Source: Acidimicrobiia bacterium (GTDB lineage: Bacteria; Actinomycetota; Acidimicrobiia; Acidimicrobiales; Poriferisodalaceae). From it: DNA of 36,699 bases. The stretch is from the NCBI GenBank assembly GCA_022828045.1, contig JAJEIW010000220.1, forward strand, positions 1-36,699, in the 5' to 3' direction. This document shows, piece after piece, positions 1-8,238 of this stretch. A program made the position numbers and the translations under genes. Under the pieces are notes generated by a model. That model was not told the origin of the DNA. It made no database searches and saw nothing but the letters and a program-made list of their open reading frames with translations. The first letter of the stretch is position 1. Each line of letters opens with the position of its first letter.

Positions 1-120
1 GACGTCCTTGTAGTCGACGTAGGACACCCCCGCCGTGGTCAACGGGCTGACCTTGCGGCGGCGCGGGCGGCTGCGCAGATCCTTCGTCCGTGCTCGACCG
101 GTTCGCTTGCGTGGTGGCAT
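1..120 (-). CDS. rpsR: 30S ribosomal protein S18, 3' part truncated by window edge
   Basis: Reverse-strand translation from ATG at 120: MPPRKRTGRARTKDLRSRPRRRKVSPLTTAGVSYVDYKDV; directly after ssb with overlapping stop/start. Confidence 0.85.
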   Translation of the reverse strand, partial: MPPRKRTGRARTKDLRSRPRRRKVSPLTTAGVSYVDYKDV

Positions 121-587
121 CAGAAGGGTTCCTCCTCAGGAGCGTGCTGTGCGGGCGCGTCCCCGCCGTTCCAGCCGGAACTGGACGGGCGGCGCTCACG
201 GGCGCCGACGCTCTCAGCCCCCGGTCCCCGCGGGGTCCGTGTGATCTCGGCAGTTGCCCAGCGCAGCGATGGTGCGATCTCGTCGGCGACAATCTCGACG
301 ACGTTGCGCTGCTCGCCCTCCTGGGTTTCCCAGTTCCGCTGCTCGAGCCGACCCGTGACGACGACGCGATTGCCTTTCGCCAGCGATTCGCTGACGTTCT
401 CGGCCAGCTCGGCCCAGCAGACGATGTTGAAGAACGAGACCTGTTCGTCCCATTCGTTGGTCTGGCGGTTCATCCATCGCCGGTTCACGGCGATGCCCAG
501 CAGCGCCCGGGCACGGCCGGCCTGGGTGAATCGAAGTTCGGGGTCGCGGGTCAGGTTCCCCACGACGGTGATGGTGTTGTCAGCCAT
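120..587 (-). CDS. ssb: Single-stranded DNA-binding protein
   Basis: MADNTITVVGNLTRDPELRFTQAGRARALLGIAVNRRWMNRQTNEWDEQVSFFNIVCW OB-fold SSB signature; acidic C-terminus ending EEEPF; rpsF-ssb-rpsR order. Confidence 0.95.
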   Translation of the reverse strand: MADNTITVVGNLTRDPELRFTQAGRARALLGIAVNRRWMNRQTNEWDEQVSFFNIVCWAELAENVSESLAKGNRVVVTGRLEQRNWETQEGEQRNVVEIVADEIAPSLRWATAEITRTPRGPGAESVGARERRPSSSGWNGGDAPAQHAPEEEPF

Positions 588-598
588 GACGCCTCCGC

Positions 599-934
599 TT
601 ATTGGCTGTTTGCCGACGTCCCATCGAGCAGCCCGCGCCGTTGCGCTTCGTCGTCAGGGAGTCGGATGAGCTTGTGGCGGACGACGCCGTCCGCGATTCG
701 CAGATATCGCTCTACCGGGTCCATCGCCCCGGGCTCTGCCCGCAGCTCGATCACCGAGTAGTAGCCGCGTGTCTTGTGGTTTATCTCGTACGCGAAGTCT
801 CGCAGACCCCAGAAATCGAACGAGGCGACCTCGCCGATCTCGGAGATCCTGCCCTGGATCTCGTCCATGGCAGTGCGGGCTTCGGAATTCTCCAAGTCAC
901 CGTCACAGATGACCATCAGCTCATACGCGCGCAA
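599..934 (-). CDS. rpsF: 30S ribosomal protein S6, TTG start
   Basis: (M)RAYELMVICDGDLE...RGYYSVIELRAEPGAMDPVERYLRIADGVVRHKLIRL; TTG at 934 preceded by AGGAGGA. Confidence 0.92.
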   Translation of the reverse strand: MRAYELMVICDGDLENSEARTAMDEIQGRISEIGEVASFDFWGLRDFAYEINHKTRGYYSVIELRAEPGAMDPVERYLRIADGVVRHKLIRLPDDEAQRRGLLDGTSANSQ

Positions 935-1202
935 TTGGGGGCGTCCTCCTGTGGACCCGCCGCAGCGGGGCCCCTTGCGGGGCAGGTATGGGTTGCTGCA
1001 CCGGCCTGCGAGCCCGGCCCCAATGAGCAGGCCCCGTACAGACGTCACTGGCAAAAGCCATCGGCGTCTGAGGCGCTACGGGCACAAGAGCGCCCGTGGT
1101 GCTCCCGCAACGCTAGACCCGGCGGCGACGGATCGCACCCGAATTTCCGGTCACCCCCGCGCCGCACCGCCGTGCCAAGGCGCAGCAGACCTGCCGGCGC
1201 TC

Positions 1203-2948
1203 TCACCGGGGCGGGCTGACCGATGAGCTCGGCGCGTACTGCAAGGGCTCCAACACTGCGAGAAACAGCTCGCGAGCGGCCGTCGCGGCGGCAGCAGAAT
1301 CCGCAGCATCGAGGCTGACGCGAACAGCTGCCGTGTAGTGGGACGTCCAGCCGGCAAACCATGCATCACCGGTGTGCGGAACGACTCCGGCGCGGCCCCA
1401 AGCTGTCACGCCCGATGCCAGCGAGTGCTCGTCCATGCCTGCGCGCATCCGAGCGACTGCATCAGCGTCCAGCACGATGCGCGGGGTCATGCGCCAGCGA
1501 TCGAGATCTCGGTCCCCGAGCGGCCGGTGCGGCGCGACGGCAGCGTCCAGCACGATGCGCGAGGGCCGCTCGGTGCCGCCGACAGCGATGACGCCGAATG
1601 CTGAGGCCACCTCGACGACGTCGCCGGCAGCCCCGACGGTGCCGCCGGCAGGATCCGGCCCGATCAGCGACCGCAGCGTGTCGGGATCCGACCCGCCGAG
1701 ATCGCCGACCGGTCGGCGGCGCAATCCCCCCAACGGCTGCGCACCCGTGCCCATTTCAGGGGTGAGGCTCAACAGCACGCGCACATCACCGCTGCGGTCC
1801 AGCACGACCACCTCCGCTTCCGCTGCGGCGCCGAGCTGGCTCTGGATCGTCTCAAAGGCGGCCCGCTGGGCTGGCAGGTCGATGCTCGTGGTGACGTGCA
1901 GGCCGCCGGTGACAACGCGATGCACCCCGTAGCGTTCGACGAGCTGCAGGTACGCATTCGTCGCCGCGGTCGCGAGGCCTGCGTCGGCAACCAGCAGCCT
2001 GACGAACCCGCCCGAGGCTGCGTCGGGCGCAGCCGTGCGAGCCGGCCCGGCGACGATGCCCACGTCAGCGGCCGGCCGGATCCCTTCGATGACCGCTGTC
2101 GCTCGGCCGAGGGCCAGCTCATCAGGCGTGAGCATGCCGTTGTCGAACATGGCCACCAATACCTGGTCCCGGCGCAGGCGCGCCGATCGGTGCGGATCGT
2201 CTGCATCTCCCGATGGCGCGTCGACGCCCCACGGCGCATCGATGAGCGACGCGAGATACGCCGCCTGCGGCACCGTGAGATCGGACGCCGGGATCCCGTA
2301 CCAGGCTGCGGCGGCGGCGTGCACGCCGTACGCACCACGTCCCAGGTAGACGACGTTGGCGAAGCGTTCGAGAATCTCCGGACGGCTCAGCTCGCGGGCG
2401 AGCCGCAGCTCCGCGAGCAGCAACTGCGTCTCGGTGGTCACGCTCCCGTCGGAGAGGTGGACGGTGTCGAGGTACCGGCGCATGATCCCGGCACCGGCGC
2501 CCCCGGACTCAGCAACGGTCACCAGGCGTCGCGCCGAGTCGGCATACGTGGATGCATCGACGCCATCGGCTTCGAGGAACAACGGATCCAGCGCTGCCAC
2601 GATGGCGTCTACGAGCGCAGGGGCTACGTCTTCGAGACCCAATGAAGCGTGCGAAACCGGGGGCCCGATTTCTCCGAGCGCTGTGCCGTGACGGTCATGC
2701 AGCGCGCTCGGGGCCACCTCGACATGGGCCGGCGGGGACCCCAAGGTGTCCAGCGCTCGACTCCCCACTCCGATGGCGATCAACGCTGCTGCGCCCAGCC
2801 ACAGCAGGACCCGAGCCCAGCGTCGGCCTGTGGGGATCGCGGCAGGTGCGGTGCGCGACAGTCCGAGCCCGTGGGTCGCCGCGCCTGGCGTGCCGGAAGT
2901 CGGTGGCCGCCGCAAGGCGGGTGTGCCGTCAGAGGATGGACGGTCCAT
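1203..2948 (-). CDS. Class A penicillin-binding-protein-like membrane protein with degenerate GT51 and transpeptidase domains
   Basis: N-terminal TM segment; ELSRPEILERFANVVYLGRGAYGVHAAAAAWYGIPASDLTVPQAAYLASLIDAPWGVD is the GT51 C-terminal half; C-terminus HTGDAWFAGWTSHYTAAVRVSLD resembles the post-KTG PBP segment. Catalytic motifs not seen. Start assigned to ATG 2948. Confidence 0.8.
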   Translation of the reverse strand: MDRPSSDGTPALRRPPTSGTPGAATHGLGLSRTAPAAIPTGRRWARVLLWLGAAALIAIGVGSRALDTLGSPPAHVEVAPSALHDRHGTALGEIGPPVSHASLGLEDVAPALVDAIVAALDPLFLEADGVDASTYADSARRLVTVAESGGAGAGIMRRYLDTVHLSDGSVTTETQLLLAELRLARELSRPEILERFANVVYLGRGAYGVHAAAAAWYGIPASDLTVPQAAYLASLIDAPWGVDAPSGDADDPHRSARLRRDQVLVAMFDNGMLTPDELALGRATAVIEGIRPAADVGIVAGPARTAAPDAASGGFVRLLVADAGLATAATNAYLQLVERYGVHRVVTGGLHVTTSIDLPAQRAAFETIQSQLGAAAEAEVVVLDRSGDVRVLLSLTPEMGTGAQPLGGLRRRPVGDLGGSDPDTLRSLIGPDPAGGTVGAAGDVVEVASAFGVIAVGGTERPSRIVLDAAVAPHRPLGDRDLDRWRMTPRIVLDADAVARMRAGMDEHSLASGVTAWGRAGVVPHTGDAWFAGWTSHYTAAVRVSLDAADSAAAATAARELFLAVLEPLQYAPSSSVSPPR

Positions 2949-3021
2949 GTCGCTCGCGCCGCGCAGAGTACAACGAATGGGACAACGAAGGGATCGACGC
3001 TGAATTTGTACTCTCGGACGG

Positions 3022-4407
3022 GTGGGAGCGAGCCCAGCGAGATCGGACCCAAGGGGATCGAACCCGGCGGGATCGGACCCAACGCCGTCAGCCCCGGCCC
3101 GAGCGCCCCAGCCCGCTGCGGCGATCAGCGACGACGACCAGCATGAGCTCGATGAGCGGATCGGCCTGCTCGCCGAGGCGTTCGCCCACGCAGGGCACCG
3201 GTTCTTTCTCGTCGGCGGGCTCGTGCGTGACGCGCTGCTGGGCCGCGGGCTGACAGGCGACATCGACGTCACCACCGACGCCGTCCCGGATCAGATCGCT
3301 CAGCTCCTTGCCGACTGGGCCGACACCGTCTGGGACCAGGGCAAGAGCTTCGGCACCGTGGGTGCGTGCCGAGGCAGCACGACGGTGGAGATCACCACCC
3401 ATCGTGCGGAGTCCTACGACCGCGAGTCGCGCAAGCCGAACGTCCGCTTCTCTTCTGACATCGCCACCGATCTGGGACGGCGGGACTTCACCGTCAATGC
3501 CATGGCCGTCGAGATGCCGGGCTGGGCTGTCCTTGATCCGTTCGGAGGCATGGAAGATCTGGCGAACGGTGTCCTTCGCACACCCTCGGAGCCAGAAGGG
3601 CTGTTCTCTGACGACCCGCTGCGGATGCTGCGGGCGGCACGGTTCTGCTCACAGCTGAGCCTGTCAGCCGAACCTGAACTCATCGCTGCCGTTCGCAGCG
3701 TGCGGCCGCGGCTGGCGATCGTGTCGCGCGAACGCATCGCGACCGAGCTCACCAAGCTCCTCGAACTGCCCAGCGTCGCAGCAGGTGCCGCCTTTCTCGC
3801 CGAGACCGGGCTGCTCGGCGATCTCGTGCACCCATGGCGCACTTCAGATGTCGAGGTTCCGACAGCAGCGCTGGACAGCCTCGGCGACGCCGAAGGCCGT
3901 GTCCCTGTCCGCTGGGCGATCCTGCTGGGACCCGTCTGTGACGACGACGCCGAAGCTGCACGCTGTCTGTCCGCGCTGCGCATCAGGAGCGCGACGATCA
4001 AGGCGGCCCGATCCATTCTGCGAGCCGCCCACGCGCTGGCAGCAGCGAGTGCCAACGCTCCGCCGCCAGAAGTCGCAGACGCTGCAACGTGGCGTCCCGT
4101 GGCCCGTCGGCTCGTCACCGATCATGATGCGGGCCTCGACGCGGCCCTCGTCGTCTTGCGGGCGTGGGGCCGTCCCCTCATCGAGCCGTTCGCCACATGG
4201 CTGGCCGAAGTGCGCGCCGCAGAAGGCCCGGTGCTCGGTTGCCTCCCTGTCGACGGCCACCAAGTCATGGAGGCGCTCGAGACCTCCGGTGCAGTCGTCG
4301 GCGAAGCACTGAGCTGGCTGCGAGAGCGGCAGATCGAGCTCGGTCCGCTGAGCCCGGAACGCGCCGGTGAGCTGCTTCGCGAGTGGGATCGCCGGCGAGA
4401 CGGCTGA
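3022..4407 (+). CDS. cca: CCA tRNA nucleotidyltransferase / poly(A) polymerase family
   Basis: FFLVGGLVRDALLGRGLTGDIDVTTDA...RRDFTVNAMAVEM...GLFSDDPLRMLRAARF; GTG start. Confidence 0.92.
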   Translation: MGASPARSDPRGSNPAGSDPTPSAPARAPQPAAAISDDDQHELDERIGLLAEAFAHAGHRFFLVGGLVRDALLGRGLTGDIDVTTDAVPDQIAQLLADWADTVWDQGKSFGTVGACRGSTTVEITTHRAESYDRESRKPNVRFSSDIATDLGRRDFTVNAMAVEMPGWAVLDPFGGMEDLANGVLRTPSEPEGLFSDDPLRMLRAARFCSQLSLSAEPELIAAVRSVRPRLAIVSRERIATELTKLLELPSVAAGAAFLAETGLLGDLVHPWRTSDVEVPTAALDSLGDAEGRVPVRWAILLGPVCDDDAEAARCLSALRIRSATIKAARSILRAAHALAAASANAPPPEVADAATWRPVARRLVTDHDAGLDAALVVLRAWGRPLIEPFATWLAEVRAAEGPVLGCLPVDGHQVMEALETSGAVVGEALSWLRERQIELGPLSPERAGELLREWDRRRDG

Positions 4408-4455
4408 ACCGGCGGGGCGCCATCAGGCTCAAGACACGCAACTAACGTGAACTGC

Positions 4456-4851
4456 GTGGCGCTCCAGCCCTACACCGCACCCGAGCCGGCATCGCCGGTG
4501 CCGGGTTCCGTCGACTACCGGCTCAAGCGGCGACGGCTGCTCGCTGACGTGGAAGCCGGCGTGGTCTCACGTGCTGAAGCATGCGATGCTCACCCCGATC
4601 TGCTGCGGGCGGCCCGCAACGCAGCCCTGCCGCTCGGGCGCCGTTGCCCGCTGTGCCCAGACGGCGAACTGCGCATCGTCGGCTACGTCTTCGGACCCAG
4701 GATGGGCAGCGGCGGCAAGTGCGTCCTGTCGGACGCGGAACTCCAGCGCGTCGCACGGCGCCGCGGGAGCTTCGTGGCCTACGAACTCGAGGTATGTCCC
4801 GACTGCGGTTGGAACCATCTCATCCGGCGCTACCCGATAGGCGCCGGCTGA
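4456..4851 (+). CDS. DUF5318 family protein (zinc-ribbon-like CxxC pairs)
   Basis: RRCPLCPDGELRIVGYVFGPRMGSGGKCVLSDAEL...YELEVCPDCGWNHLIRRY; near the ponA-like gene and rpsF as in mycobacteria. Start GTG 4456 preferred over 4447 because 4447 lies in a -10-like hexamer. Confidence 0.75.
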   Translation: MALQPYTAPEPASPVPGSVDYRLKRRRLLADVEAGVVSRAEACDAHPDLLRAARNAALPLGRRCPLCPDGELRIVGYVFGPRMGSGGKCVLSDAELQRVARRRGSFVAYELEVCPDCGWNHLIRRYPIGAG

Positions 4852-4999
4852 GCTGACCTGCCTTGGACCCAGCCAGGACGCTGACGCTCGGGGCGGGTTG
4901 CTCGCGAAGTGGCAGCTAGACCACTTTCTGGCATCCTTCTAGCTGTCCGGCGCGGGTCTCGATCGGCTCCCGCAGCAGTCGGCAGCGGAGCAGGTGACG

Positions 5000-5482
5000 A
5001 TGAAGTTTGAGCTTGGCGACCGCGTGATCTACCCCCATCATGGGGCGGCGGAGATCACGGCGCGCGAGGAGCGGGACGAATTCGGCGAAGCACGCGAGTA
5101 CTTGGTGCTCAAGACCGCGCACGGAGATCTGACGGTCAAGGTTCCTGCCGACATGGTCGACGAAGTCGGCATGCGACCGCCGATCGACACCGATGACGTC
5201 GAGGATCTCTTCGAGCTGCTCGCCAAGAAGGATGTGCGCGAGCCAGCCAACTGGAGCCGCCGCTTCAAGAATCACCAAGAGAAGCTGAAGTCCGGCGACA
5301 TCTACCAGGTCGCCGAGGTGGTGCGGAATCTCGCGCTGCGCGAGAACGCCAAGGGCCTGTCGGCAGGCGAGAAGTCCATGCTCGAGAAGTCCCGCCAGAT
5401 CCTCGTCTCCGAGCTGTCCATCAGCATGGACGTCACCGAGGACGAAGCCCGCCAGCAGGTGGAACTGCGGCTCGCCGGCTGA
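5000..5482 (+). CDS. carD: CarD family transcriptional regulator (RNAP-binding)
   Basis: MKFELGDRVIYPHHGAAEITAREERDEFGEAREYLVLKTAHGDLTVKVP...; SD GGAGCAGG upstream. Confidence 0.93.
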   Translation: MKFELGDRVIYPHHGAAEITAREERDEFGEAREYLVLKTAHGDLTVKVPADMVDEVGMRPPIDTDDVEDLFELLAKKDVREPANWSRRFKNHQEKLKSGDIYQVAEVVRNLALRENAKGLSAGEKSMLEKSRQILVSELSISMDVTEDEARQQVELRLAG

Positions 5483-5505
5483 GCGAGCAGCGATTGGGCG
5501 CCAAT

Positions 5506-7311
5506 ATGCGCCGACGGCCCGAATTGCGCCGAGGGCAGGGCGCTGCGGCGGCCGCCGCCGGCATCGGCGTCTCGCGTCTGTCTGGCCTCGCACGCACCGC
5601 GCTGGTCACCAACGTCCTCGGGATCGGCACGATCGGCGACGCTTTCGCCGCAGCGATGCGGATCCCGAACTTTCTGCAGAACCTCTTGGGCGAGGGCGCA
5701 CTGTCAGGAGCGTTCGTGCCGGCGTACATCTCGCTCAGCGAGCGCGATGAACGCGCCGCCGGCCGGCTCGCCGGCGCCGTGGCCACGTTCCTGCTCGCCG
5801 TCACCGCCGCTGCGGCGCTGATCAGCATCTTCGCCGCGCGACCGCTCGTGCGGCTCATTGCCTGGGGCTTCGTCGGCGATCGCTTCGAGCTCACCGTCAC
5901 CCTCGTGCGCATCACTGTGTGCGGCACGGCACTGGCAGTGCTGAGCGCCTGGTGCCTGGGAGTGCTGAACAGCCATCGGCGCTTCTTCCTGTCCTATGTG
6001 GCGCCCGTGGTCTGGAACGCCACCCAGATCGCCGTGCTCGTCGGTGTGATCCTGTGGGGTGCGGCCGGCACCAGCCAGGCAACAGCGCTGGCCTGGGGCG
6101 TCACCGCGGGCGCGGCCGGACAGGTCCTCGTCCAGTTGCGTGGTGTCTGGCGTGCCGATCCCCAGATCCAGCTGAACTTGCGCTGGCGCGAGCACGAAGC
6201 AGCCGGCGTCATCAAGCGCTTCGGGCCCGCCGTTGCAGGTCGCGGAGTCTTGCAGATTTCAGCGTTCTTGGATCTCGCGCTCGCGTCTCTGCTCAGTGTC
6301 GGGGCCGCGGCGGCGATGGCTGCCGCGCAGACGCTGTACCTGCTGCCGCTGAGCCTGATCGGCACGAGCATCGCAGCAGCCGAGCTGACGGAGCTGAGTC
6401 GAGCCCGTGACACCGCAGTCATCGCGGAGCGGACATCGCAGCGCCTGTGCGCCACCGTCTTCGGGATCTCCGGAGTCACAGCGATCTACCTCGCTGCAGG
6501 CTCTCCGCTGAGCGACGCGATCTTCAACCTGGCCGGACTGCGCAATGCCATAGCGGACGACGACATCGCTCTCATCGCGCTCGTGCTCGGGGCCTACTCG
6601 CTCGGTCTGGTGCCACTGGTGGCATCGCGGCTGTGCCAGAACGTCCTGTTCGCAGCGAGAGACACGCGGACGGCTGCTGTGATCGCCGCCATCCGCCTGG
6701 CTGTGTCGCTGGTCATCGGCGCAGCCCTGATGCTGCCGCTGGATCGGGTGCTGGTGATCAACGGAGCCCTGACCGGATTCGGTGACATCGACCTGTTCTC
6801 GCGGGACTCCACCTGGTCGCTGCTCGACACGAAGATCCGTTCCGACCCAGCGCTGCCGGCCCGCCTGGGTGCCGTCGGGCTCGCGTTCGGCGCCGCCGTC
6901 GGGGCATGGGTGGAGATGGGATTGCTGCGCAGAGCGGTACTGGCGCGCCGCACAGCGCGCGGCGGGCTGCCGCGGCGCGCCGACTGGCCCGCCCAGCGGC
7001 TGTTCGGCGGGTCGGGAGCACGCCACCTGGTGCCCGCCGCCGTTGCACTCGCTGCTGGTATCCCGGCATCGCTGGCGCTGGACGTGCTGCCCGCCGTGCT
7101 GCGGTTTGGCGCCGTGGCAGCGCTCATGGCTGCGGTCCACATCGGCTGCGGACTGGCGCTCAAACTGCCCGCCGCCGGGGCGTTGATCTCGCAGCTGCCT
7201 CGTCTCATGCTGAACTGGCGTCGACGCCCCGAAGGCAGTTCCCCCGATGGCTCAGCCGGCGAGGCGGCGCGGCCGTCGGCCGACGACGATGAAGGAGGCT
7301 CCCAGCCATGA
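5506..7311 (+). CDS. murJ: MurJ/MviN lipid II flippase
   Basis: GIGVSRLSGLARTALVTNVLGIGTIGDAFAAAMRIPNFLQNLLGEGALSGAFVPAYISL; multiple TM segments. Confidence 0.94.
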   Translation: MRRRPELRRGQGAAAAAAGIGVSRLSGLARTALVTNVLGIGTIGDAFAAAMRIPNFLQNLLGEGALSGAFVPAYISLSERDERAAGRLAGAVATFLLAVTAAAALISIFAARPLVRLIAWGFVGDRFELTVTLVRITVCGTALAVLSAWCLGVLNSHRRFFLSYVAPVVWNATQIAVLVGVILWGAAGTSQATALAWGVTAGAAGQVLVQLRGVWRADPQIQLNLRWREHEAAGVIKRFGPAVAGRGVLQISAFLDLALASLLSVGAAAAMAAAQTLYLLPLSLIGTSIAAAELTELSRARDTAVIAERTSQRLCATVFGISGVTAIYLAAGSPLSDAIFNLAGLRNAIADDDIALIALVLGAYSLGLVPLVASRLCQNVLFAARDTRTAAVIAAIRLAVSLVIGAALMLPLDRVLVINGALTGFGDIDLFSRDSTWSLLDTKIRSDPALPARLGAVGLAFGAAVGAWVEMGLLRRAVLARRTARGGLPRRADWPAQRLFGGSGARHLVPAAVALAAGIPASLALDVLPAVLRFGAVAALMAAVHIGCGLALKLPAAGALISQLPRLMLNWRRRPEGSSPDGSAGEAARPSADDDEGGSQP

Positions 7312-8177
7312 CAACTCAATCACCGGTGCACATCATCACCGACAGCTCCTGCGACCTCAGCGACGCCGCCGTCGCCGAGCTTGGCATCACGATCGTGCCG
7401 CTGGAGATTCGCTTCGGCGCGGAGACGTTCGTCGACCGAGTCGAGTTGAGCACGGCCGAGTTCTGGGAGCGCTGCCGGTCCGATCCCGAATTGCCCTCCA
7501 CGGCCGCACCCGCGCCAGGCGCCTTTGCGCAGGCGTACCAGCGCGCTGTGGACGCGGGCGCTCCCGAAGTGGTCGTGATCACGCTGAGCGGTGATCTCTC
7601 GGCCACGATCGAGGCTGCCCAGCAGGCAGCAGGGACGCACGCTGAGCTTCGGTGCCACGTCGTCGACAGCCGCTCGGTGAGCGCAGGACTCGGTCTCATC
7701 GTCATCGCCGCAGCCGAACTCGCCGCCGACGGCGCCAGCGGCGCAGCGATTGTCGATTTCGTTCAGGCAGTCGCGCCGCGCGTCCGCATTCACGCTGCCT
7801 TGGACACATTGGAGAACCTCCGCAAGGGCGGCCGCATCGGGGCAGCTCAATCGCTGCTCGGATCGGTGCTGTCGATCAAGCCGTTGATCACGGTGACCGA
7901 CGGGCGCGTCGAACTGGCCGGCAAGCAGCGGACACGCACGCGTGCGCTCGCACACCTCGTCGATCTGGTCTCAACCGAACGTGCGAACATTGAACGGCTC
8001 GCCGTCATGCACGCCGACTGCGCAGACGTCGACGAGTTCGTGGCCCGAGTCGCCCCTCTCACCGATGCCGAGCCCGAGGTGATGATGATCGGGCCGGTGG
8101 TCGGCGCGCATGCCGGCGCCGGAACGATCGGCGTGGTCTTCGTCGAGCGGGAACCCGCATCTCCCTCACCGGAGTGA
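7308..8177 (+). CDS. DegV family fatty-acid-binding protein
   Basis: VHIITDSSCDLSDAAVAELGITIVPLEIRFG...LENLRKGGRIGAAQSLLGSVLSIKPLITVTDG; 4-nt ATGA overlap with murJ. Confidence 0.93.
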   Translation: MTTQSPVHIITDSSCDLSDAAVAELGITIVPLEIRFGAETFVDRVELSTAEFWERCRSDPELPSTAAPAPGAFAQAYQRAVDAGAPEVVVITLSGDLSATIEAAQQAAGTHAELRCHVVDSRSVSAGLGLIVIAAAELAADGASGAAIVDFVQAVAPRVRIHAALDTLENLRKGGRIGAAQSLLGSVLSIKPLITVTDGRVELAGKQRTRTRALAHLVDLVSTERANIERLAVMHADCADVDEFVARVAPLTDAEPEVMMIGPVVGAHAGAGTIGVVFVEREPASPSPE

Positions 8178-8238
8178 CCGCGACAGCCGATGCCGAGGAC
8201 CTCTCAGGTCCAGTCCCACGGGCTCCATCCACGCGCTG

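Noticed and set aside
7320-7955. Long minus-strand ORF (211 aa) opposite degV
   Set aside because: Composition-driven shadow ORF; the plus-strand DegV motifs are unambiguous.
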